DNA of 64,000 nt from Symbiodinium natans (taxonomy: Eukaryota; Sar; Dinophyceae; Suessiales; Symbiodiniaceae): assembly GCA_905221605.1 (NCBI GenBank), contig CAJNDS010002024.1, forward strand, positions 532,763 to 596,762, written 5' to 3'. Shown one piece after another: positions 57,311 to 64,000 of this stretch (the first letter of the stretch is position 1; each line of letters opens with the position of its first letter). The notes below the pieces were generated by a model. That model was not told the DNA's origin. It searched no databases and was given only the letters and a program-made list of their open reading frames with translations. Position numbers and translations under genes: made by a program.

Positions 57311-57690
57311 CTACAAGTACTCCTGATGTTCTTGCCAGTGTTTCGCAACGCTTTCCCCTTTCACGCGCTGCAACACACAGAAGACTCGCCGCTTCAGGCC
57401 TTCGCAGTACGCTTCAACAGCTTTCAGCTGATCTCGTAGTTTGGCATTCTCTGTGCTGCCACTCTCTCGATACTCGTTGATCATCCGGACTTCATCAGGA
57501 GTCAGCCTCAAGCGAGAAGTGCTGCGAGAGTTCTCCCGGTCCTTGACCTTTGTCTTTGGTTCTTTTGTTGGCTCCTTCTTCACCAGCGGGAGAGCAGCGG
57601 CCATGGCTGGCTCACTCAGTTCCAGATTCCGGACTCTAGCGATTGCACAGAACATAACTGTAGTGACATGTGCTTTCTGAACCAGTCCTG
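57311..57690 (-). CDS. Possible exon: charged coiled-coil segment
   Basis: Reads VRNLELSEPAMAAALPLVK, a Lys/Glu-rich KKEPTKEPKTKVKDRENS, then LTPDEVRMINEYRESGSTE and AKLRDQLKAVEAYCEGLKR, with heptad-like leucines. It lies upstream of gene A on the same strand and has a similar charged style. The upstream part of the same frame enters the 57,719-58,160 duplication and is unlikely to be coding. Confidence 0.4.
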
Positions 57691-57718
57691 GCGCGAGCCT
57701 CAGAACAGCGCGCGCAAA

Positions 57719-58160
57719 GTACTGGCTAGAAACCAGTGCACGCAACTCGCAGGCAGGACATCCGCCTTGTAGAGATGCATCGGAACCGCGGCGGGCCTTG
57801 CCCACAGTCTTGGACAAGCGAATTTCAATCCAGTCAAGGCTTGTCAGGATTTAGCCAGGATCCGATGCGTAAACCACAGTTTCCCAGCGAAACTCCCCTC
57901 ACACATTCTAACCGAATCTTGCACAACATAATTCCTGGCTGAAAACTAGCGCACGCAACTCGCACGCAGGACTTCCGCCTTGTAGAGATGCATCGGAACC
58001 ATGAGCATCTCGCGGCGGGCCCTTGTCGACAGTCTTGGACAAGCGAATTTCACTCCAATCAAGGCCTTTCCCAATTTCAACCAGGATCCGATGCGTAAAC
58101 CAAAGTTTCCCAGCCAAACACCCCTCACACCTTCCAAGCGAACCCTGCGTAACAGACTTC
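57719..58160. repeat. ~215-bp tandem duplication
   Basis: Copies at about 57,719-57,935 and 57,937-58,160 share CACGCAACTCGCA(G/C)GCAGGA, CGCCTTGTAGAGATGCATCG, CAGTCTTGGACAAGCGAATT and AGGATCCGATGCGTAAACC. They differ by small indels. Confidence 0.88.
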
Positions 58161-58334
58161 CTGCACGTTTGGCGGACAATTATAAACTTCAATGTTTTGC
58201 TGTGGATTGTTGGCCCGCTGGGGGCCCACTGCAGGACGCGCGTGGGCCGCAGGTATTGATTGCCTTCGGAAAAACACAAGTTGTTACCTTCACTTAAGCA
58301 GGATGAGCTGACAGGGTTATGTTTCGACTCATGC

Positions 58335-59570
58335 TTCCCGCTTGGCGGGCCCCGCTGGGGACGGACAATTTTTACCAAACAGCATACGAATGAACAGCAT
58401 TGAAAACTCAATGGCCCTGCTCAAAAGAGCTGGATGACGCGAGGATTCCATGTGCGACGACATGCAGGTTTACGTTTCGCGCGGTTGGCGGGGCCCGCTG
58501 GCGGGGCTCGCTGGCGGGGCCCGCTGGCGGGGCCCGCCACAGCGGGGCCCGCTGGCGGGACCCGCTGGCGGGACCCGCTGGCGGGGCCCGCTGGGGATGG
58601 AGAAGTAACTTAAGAGCGCAAGAATGATGATGCCGCGATGATGACAAGGAAAATTCCATGGCCCAGGAAAAACAACAAATACTGTTGAAGAATGGCTGAA
58701 GGACGCGAAGATTCGATCCATTCGTGACGACAGGTTCATTGTTTCGCGTGTTTGGCTGGCGGGGCCCGCCGCCGGGGCCCGTGGGCGGGGCCCGCCGGCG
58801 GGCCCCGCTGGGGACGGACAATTTTTACCAAACAGCATTCGCATGAACATCATTGAAAACTCAATGCATTAAAAATTCAATGGCCCAGCTCAAAAGAGCT
58901 GGATAACGCGAGGATTCCATGCGTGACGACACGCAGGTTTACGTTTCGCGCGGTTGGTGGGGCCCGCTGGCGGGGCCCGCTGGCGGGGCCCGCTGGCGGG
59001 GCCCGCTGGGGATGGAGAAGTAACTTAAGAGCGCAAGAATGATGATGCCGCGATGATGACAAGGAAAATTCCATGGCCCAGGAAAAACAACAAATACTGT
59101 TGAAGAATGGCTGAAGGACGCGAAGATTCGATCCATTCGTGACGACAGGTTCATGTTTCGCGTGTTTGGCTGGCGGGGCCCGCCGCCGGGGCCCGTGGGC
59201 GGGGCCCGCCGGCGGGCCCCGCTGGGGACGGACAATTTTTACCAAACAGCATTCGCATGAACATCATTGAAAACTCAATGCATTGAAAACTCAATGGCCC
59301 AGCTCAAAAGAGCTGGATGACGCGAGGATTCCATCTGTGACGACATGCAGGTTTACGTTTCGCGCGGTTGGCGGGGCCCGCTGGCAGGGCCCGCTGACAG
59401 GGCCCGCTGGCGGGGCCCGCTGGCGGGGCCCGCTGGCGGGGCCCGCTGGCGGGGCCCGCTGGCATACGCATGAACATCATTGAAAACTCAATGGCCCAGC
59501 TCCAAAGAGCTGGATGACGCGAGGATTCGATGTATGACGACCTGCAGGTTTACGTTTCGCGCGGGGAACC
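58335..59570. repeat. Long tandem repeats (~415-470 bp) carrying a GGCGGGGCCCGCT minisatellite
   Basis: The block runs from GGGGACGGACAATTTTTACC through AAACTCAATGGCCC and GAGCTGGATGACGCGAGGAT to a minisatellite of GCTGGCGGGGCCC units and a GGCCCAGGAAAAACAACAAA segment. It recurs from about 58,338, 58,800 and 59,217. Copies at 58,600-58,870 and 59,020-59,280 are almost identical. The minisatellite unit contains the palindrome GGGCCC. The Gly/Pro/Ala-rich frames across it are artefacts. Confidence 0.9.
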
Positions 59571-59992
59571 ACTCCGGGAAGGCCACTAAGCCCTACAGGA
59601 ATGGTTCCCCGCATTGCGGGAAACCAGTCTTGTTTGTTCTCTCAAACAAATCGCGCTCAGGTCAGTTGCCCTAGGACGTGGGTGCTCGAAGCTGAGGGAG
59701 CCTGGGTTCGCTTTGGTTGCTGGGCCCGTTCGCCAGAAGCCCAATGCACCAATGTCAGTAAACATTCGGGATTGGGAGCGAAGACAATGAAAGCGATGAT
59801 CAGGTTGGTCACTCTTCAGCCACACACACACACCTTTGCTAGGGACCCGAAGCCCTCAAATTACCCTCAAATCGCGCCCTCAGCTTTCAACAGAAACAAA
59901 GGGCTAGAATAACCTCAAAACCCAAAACCTTCACCGCCCAGCTCTCGGCTCGAGAATGAGGGTGCGCCTGGCTTTTCAAGGCCATATTTCCA

Positions 59993-60026
59993 CCCCCCCC
60001 CATTCTCGGCTCGAGAATGGGGGGGG
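59993..60026. repeat. Palindrome CCCCCATTCTC-GGCTC-GAGAATGGGGG
   Basis: Perfect arms CCCCCATTCTC and GAGAATGGGGG around GGCTC. The core TCTCGGCTCGAGAATG also occurs at about 59,943, without the C/G extensions. Confidence 0.8.
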
Positions 60027-60040
60027 TTGCCTGGCCCTGA

Positions 60041-60125
60041 CCCTAAACCCTAAACCCTAAACCCTAAACCCTTATAAACCCTAAACCCCATACCCTAAAC
60101 CCTAAACCCTAAACCCTAAACCCTT
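60041..60125 (-). repeat. CCCTAAA array
   Basis: About ten units with one interruption, following the GAGAATGG palindrome at 59,993-60,026. Confidence 0.9.
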
Positions 60126-60849
60126 TGGATGTTTTGACAGAACCCACGTACAGAGTGTCTGCGGGCCTCTGGCGCAGCATCCTCTGTGGCCAGTGCCTGC
60201 CAATCAGAAAGGGCAATGCGCACCAGGATTAGGGTTTAGGGTTTAGGGTTTTCAGGGTTTGGGGTTTAGGGTTTAGGATCTTGTGTTTAGGGCTGATTCC
60301 GAGAGGTGGGAGGTCGAGCACTGCAGGTCTACGACCCGGCCCATGCCAAGCGCAACAGACATTATGAAGAAATCCAGGCCCATGCCCTGAGCGGTCACGC
60401 CTCTGAGACGATGGTACAGCAAAGCAGCAGAAAAGAAATAATGTGATGGCAGCTGCCAATCTGGCTCCTACAACTCCCACTGCATGCTACCTTGCGTGCG
60501 CACAGCGGGCCTACCCTCCTGCCACCCAGACACCACCTACCAGCTACGTTGGACATGCGGCCTACACGGCGCTCGCGCAGGCGTCCTACCTCAGGCTACC
60601 CTCCTACTAACGACTCTTCTACTTAGCGAAGCCTGTGCACAACAGAGCCTCCACGATCTCAGGAATCTTCAGTAAGTAGCCTTCGCAGTGAGTGGTGCAG
60701 AGTAGTATGTATGGCTGACGTCTGAGCACATAGTGGGGCATGGAAGGTTGCATATTAGCGAGGCACTCTCTCTTCCACAGGCGATCGAGTGTCAGGCCTG
60801 AAGAACTGCGTGCGCTTCTCTGGTGGCATCAGGAAAGAGCCAGGTCCTG

Positions 60850-61240
60850 GCCCGCGTTTCCATATGTATATATAATTTCGATATCTACATGTATATCTAT
60901 ATCTCTATCGATATGTCTCTATATCTATATATCTATGTATCTATATATCTAGATACCTATATATCTATATATCTATGTATTTATATATCTATATATCTAG
61001 ATATCTAGATGTCTATATATCTTTATATCTATATATCTATATATCTATATATCTATATATCTATATATGTATATATTTATATATCTATATTTCTATATAT
61101 CTATAAGTCTATGTATCTATATATCTATAAGTCTATATATCTATAAACCTATATATCTATATATATATATGCAGATATTTATATCTATATAGACATATAC
61201 CTCTATATCTATAAATGTATATATACATCTATATATCAGG
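60850..61240 (+). repeat. TATATC-type microsatellite
   Basis: About 380 bases of imperfect TATATATC/TATC repeats with no other content. Confidence 0.96.
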
Positions 61241-61815
61241 GGTTTCAGTGTTTCGGCACTAAAAGGGAAGTTCGGGTTTTGCCCTATGTTGTGCTTGAAA
61301 CACAAAAGTGGGAAACTCTCCTAAGAATATTTCGATGCACTCATCTGAAGGCTGAAGGTTTAGGGTTTAGGGTTTTCAGTGCCCAACCCTAAGTATTCCC
61401 CCTCTGCCTTCTGGCGGAGGGTGGGGAATGCGGTGGGGGGAGGAGAGCGGGGAGGGCGGCAACAGCACAACAAACTTTGCTTGCTGGACGCTAAACCCTA
61501 AGCCCTAAACCCTAAACCCACCTTGAAGTCGAGCAGGCGGGCTGCCTTTCCCCGATCGGCTGCAACCCAGGAGTTAGAGCTGGCTCCTGCCGTCCTGGCA
61601 CCATCGCAGCATCAGGCACACCTCTTCCATGGTCCTTGGTCGCCGACCGGTTTAGAGTTTAGGGCTGAGGATTTGTGACTTTGAAGCGGAAGCCTGTAAC
61701 CCGGTTTAGGGTTCGGGGTTTAAGGCTCTGCAGGGCTTAGGGGTTTAGGGTTGAGGCGGGGCGGCCAGCCCCTTGCTGGCCGCGTGGTAAAGGGGTTTGA
61801 GGGCTCGCGTTCAGG

Positions 61816-62205
61816 GTTTAGGGTTTAGGGTTTAGGGTTTGGGGTTTGGGGTTTGGGGTTTGAGGTTTAGGGTTTCGGGTATAGGGTTTAGGGTTCTGGG
61901 TTTAGGGTTTAGGTTTTTGGCGCTAGGGTTTACGGTTTAGGGTGAGTGGCAAAGGGGCAAAGGGGTTGAGGGCTTGTACGGCTTTTGGGATTTAGGGTCT
62001 GAGCGGTGTCCTTTTGCCCTTTTTCCAAACCCCAAAACCTAAACCTCAACCCTGAACCCTAAACCCTAACCCTAGACCCTAAGCCTTTCAAGCCTAAACC
62101 CTAAACCCAGAACCCTGAACCCTAAACCCTAACCCTAAACCCTATAGACTCTGAAGCCTAAACCCTAAACCCGAAACCCTCAAACCCTAAACCCTAAAAC
62201 CCTAA
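61816..62205. repeat. Convergent TTTAGGG and CCCTAAA tracts
   Basis: TTTAGGG/TTTGGGG units at 61,816-61,945 face CCCTAAA-type units at 62,030-62,205 across about 90 bases of spacer. The arrangement is inverted. Confidence 0.85.
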
Positions 62206-62269
62206 GACCATCAGACCAACCCGCAACCACATCACAGAGGGAGGGGCGGGGAGGGCGGGGCCGGGAGCT

Positions 62270-63650
62270 TGGAGACTAGAATTGAGGATGTTGTTGGTTG
62301 ACGGCGGCAAGCAAAGGCCCAAAGTCAGTACTGCAGCTGAGGACCTTCTTGGGTGACGGCGGGAAGCAAAGGCCCAGAGTGACGGCGGGAAGCAAAGGCC
62401 CAGAGTCCGTGCTACAGCTGAAGATTTTGTTGGTTGACGGCGGGAACCAAGGCCCACAGCCCGTACTGCAGCTGAGGAGTTCGTTGAGTGACGCGGGAAG
62501 CAAAAGCCGAGATGCCGTGCTACAGCTGAAGATGCTGTTGCTTGACGGCGGGAAGCAAAGGCCCAGAGTCCGTACTGCAGCTGAGGACTTTCTTGGGTGA
62601 CGGCGGGAAGCAAAGGCTCAGAGTCCTTGCTACAGCTGAAAATGCCTTTGCTTGACGGCGGCAAGCAAAGGCCCAACCCCGTACTGCAGCTGAGGACTTC
62701 TTTGGGTGAAGGCGGGAAGCAAAGGCCCAGAGTCCGTGCTACGGCTGAAGCTGCTGTTGTTTGACGGCGAGAAGCAAAGGCCCAAAGTCCATACTGCAGC
62801 TGAGGACTTTCTTGGGTGACGGCGGGAAGCAAAGGCTCAGAGTCCGTGCTACAGCTGAAGATGCTACAGGTTGACGGCGGCCAGCAAAGGCCAAAAGTCC
62901 GTACTGCAGCTGAGGACTTCTTTGGGTGAGGGCGGGAAGCAAAGGCCCAGAGTCCTTGCTACAGCTGAAGCTGCTGTTGTTTGACGGCGAGAAGCAAAGG
63001 CCCAAAGTCCATACTGCAGCTGAGGACTTTCTTGGGTGACGGCGGGAAGCAAAGGCTCAGAGTCCGTGCTACAGCTGAAGATGCTACAGGTTGACGGCGG
63101 CCAGCAAAGGCCCAAAGTCCGTACCGCAGCTGAGGACTTCTTTGGGTGAGGGCGGGAAGCAAAGGCCCAGAGTCCTTGCTACAGCTGAAGCTGCTGTTGT
63201 TTGACGGCGAGAAGCAAAGGCCCAAAGTCCATACTGCAGCTGAGGACTTTCTTGGGTGACGGCGGGAAGCAACGGCTCAGAGTCCGTGCTACAGCTGAAG
63301 ATGCTCTTGGCTGACGGCGGGAAGCAAAGGCCCACAGGCCGTACTGCAGCTGAAGACTTCTTTGGGTGACGGCGGGAAGCAAAGGCTCAGAGTCCGTGCT
63401 ACAGCTGAAGATGCTAGAGGTTCACGGCGGGAAGCAAAGGCCCACAGGCCGTACTGCAGCTGAAGACTTCTTTGGGTGAGGGCGGGAAGCAAAGGCTCAG
63501 AGTCCGTGCTACAGCTGAAGATGCTACAGGTTGACGGCGGCCAGCAAAGGCCCGCAGGCCGTACTGCAGCTGAGGACTTCTTTGCGTGACGGCGGGAAGC
63601 AAAGGCCCAGAGTCCGTGCTACAGCTGAAGATGCTGTTGCAAGCTCAAGA
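62270..63650. repeat. 55-bp satellite with 110-bp and 220-bp higher-order units
   Basis: About 25 monomers share GACGGCGGGAAGCAAAGGCC and TACAGCTGAAGATGCT / TGCAGCTGAGGACTT. The two monomer types alternate (110 bp). The segment CTGCTGTTGTTTGACGGCGA recurs at 62,751, 62,971 and 63,191, exactly 220 bp apart. Because 55 is not a multiple of three, one reading frame passes through all three phases, and all are open on the minus strand. This gives long Leu/Ser/Pro-rich frames that are not credible genes. Confidence 0.93.
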
Positions 63651-63653
63651 AGT

Positions 63654-63800
63654 CCATCGGATTAAGATTGCTCAGCAGGGAAATCCATCGGATCAAGATT
63701 GCTCAGCAGGGAAATCCATCGGATCAAGATTGCTCAGCAGGGAAATCCATCGGATCAAGATTGCTCAGCAGGGAAATCCATCGGATCAAGGCTGCTCGAG
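63654..63800 (+). repeat. 31-bp direct repeat, about 4.5 copies
   Basis: CCATCGGATCAAGATTGC plus CTCAGCAGGGAAAT repeats with starts at 63,654, 63,685, 63,716, 63,747 and 63,778. The first copy has one T for C. The copies are head-to-tail with no spacers, directly after the 55-bp satellite. Confidence 0.95.
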
Positions 63801-64000
63801 CAAAAATGAGCATCAGAACAATTTCTGAATTTTCTACTTAGGGTAATTGGGGATTAGGGTGTCCTTTCAATGCCGACTAGAAGATATATCTTATGGAGAC
63901 CTCGTGCGCGTTTTTGTATCCCGGTGCCGCATGCCGGGGGGTGACCCAGGGCCTCACCAGGCCGGGCTCACCCGTTTTTTAACAAAACGACATTTTATAC

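Noticed and set aside
58400-59483. Gly/Ala/Pro-rich collagen-like frames
   Set aside because: Translation of the GGCGGGGCCCGCT minisatellite on either strand.
62194-63602. Series of Leu/Pro/Ser-rich minus-strand proteins of 60-210 residues
   Set aside because: All are the 55-bp satellite in shifting frames. There is no conserved start or domain.
63654-63800. Possible CRISPR array (31-bp repeats)
   Set aside because: The repeats are head-to-tail without spacers, no cas genes are present and the DNA is eukaryotic. A simple tandem repeat.

Overview
The window looks like nuclear DNA of a dinoflagellate, most likely of the Symbiodiniaceae type. Four things point there. Arabidopsis-type telomeric repeats (TTTAGGG / CCCTAAA) are everywhere. 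Every protein-coding block I can support is spliced and lies on the minus strand, like the one-way gene arrays of dinoflagellates. Several exon joins need a GC rather than GT 5' splice site. The encoded protein types resemble large multicopy families that I remember from symbiodiniacean genomes (memory only, no search run). I saw no bacterial operon, tRNA, rRNA, spliced-leader relic or reverse transcriptase.

Layout. Positions 1-36,364: no supportable gene. This is a mosaic of unique spacers of a few hundred bases, separated by short CCCTAAA or TTTAGGG tracts whose orientation flips many times. It also holds three families of short inverted-repeat, MITE-like elements (named here IR-A, IR-B and IR-C), microsatellites and homopolymer runs. 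Positions 36,365-36,580: an A-rich/T-rich fold-back. Positions 37,117-38,967 (minus): gene C, a C5-cytosine DNA methyltransferase with motifs I, IV (PCQ), VI (ENV) and X (GNSM); a 112-bp GT-AG intron restores its frame. Positions 39,887-44,068 (minus): gene B, a protein of at least four exons with a helix-turn-helix-like segment and an RNase-H-like, hAT-transposase-like layout. Its acidic N-terminus resembles that of gene C. Positions 44,340-45,735: ~200-bp tandem repeats. Positions 46,226-51,488 (minus): gene A, a multi-exon protein with a ParB-like N-terminal part and a degenerate SET-like C-terminal part. One of its introns takes its 5' splice site from a telomeric-repeat tract. Positions 52,150-53,000: tandem repeats with one IR-A element inserted, and uninserted copies beside it. 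Positions 53,175-54,340 and 57,311-57,690: further probable minus-strand exons of unknown function. Positions 57,700-63,800: duplications, a GC-rich minisatellite, TATC-type microsatellite, a 55/110/220-bp satellite and a 31-bp repeat.

How it fits together. Three neighbouring genes point the same way and encode, in transcription order, a ParB/SET-like protein, a transposase-like protein and a DNA methyltransferase. All are of types expected to act on DNA or chromatin. Whether they are one mobile or selfish unit is inference. The most unusual directly visible features are the telomeric-repeat mosaic, telomeric tracts inside MITE copies, and telomeric tracts forming most of an intron including its donor site.
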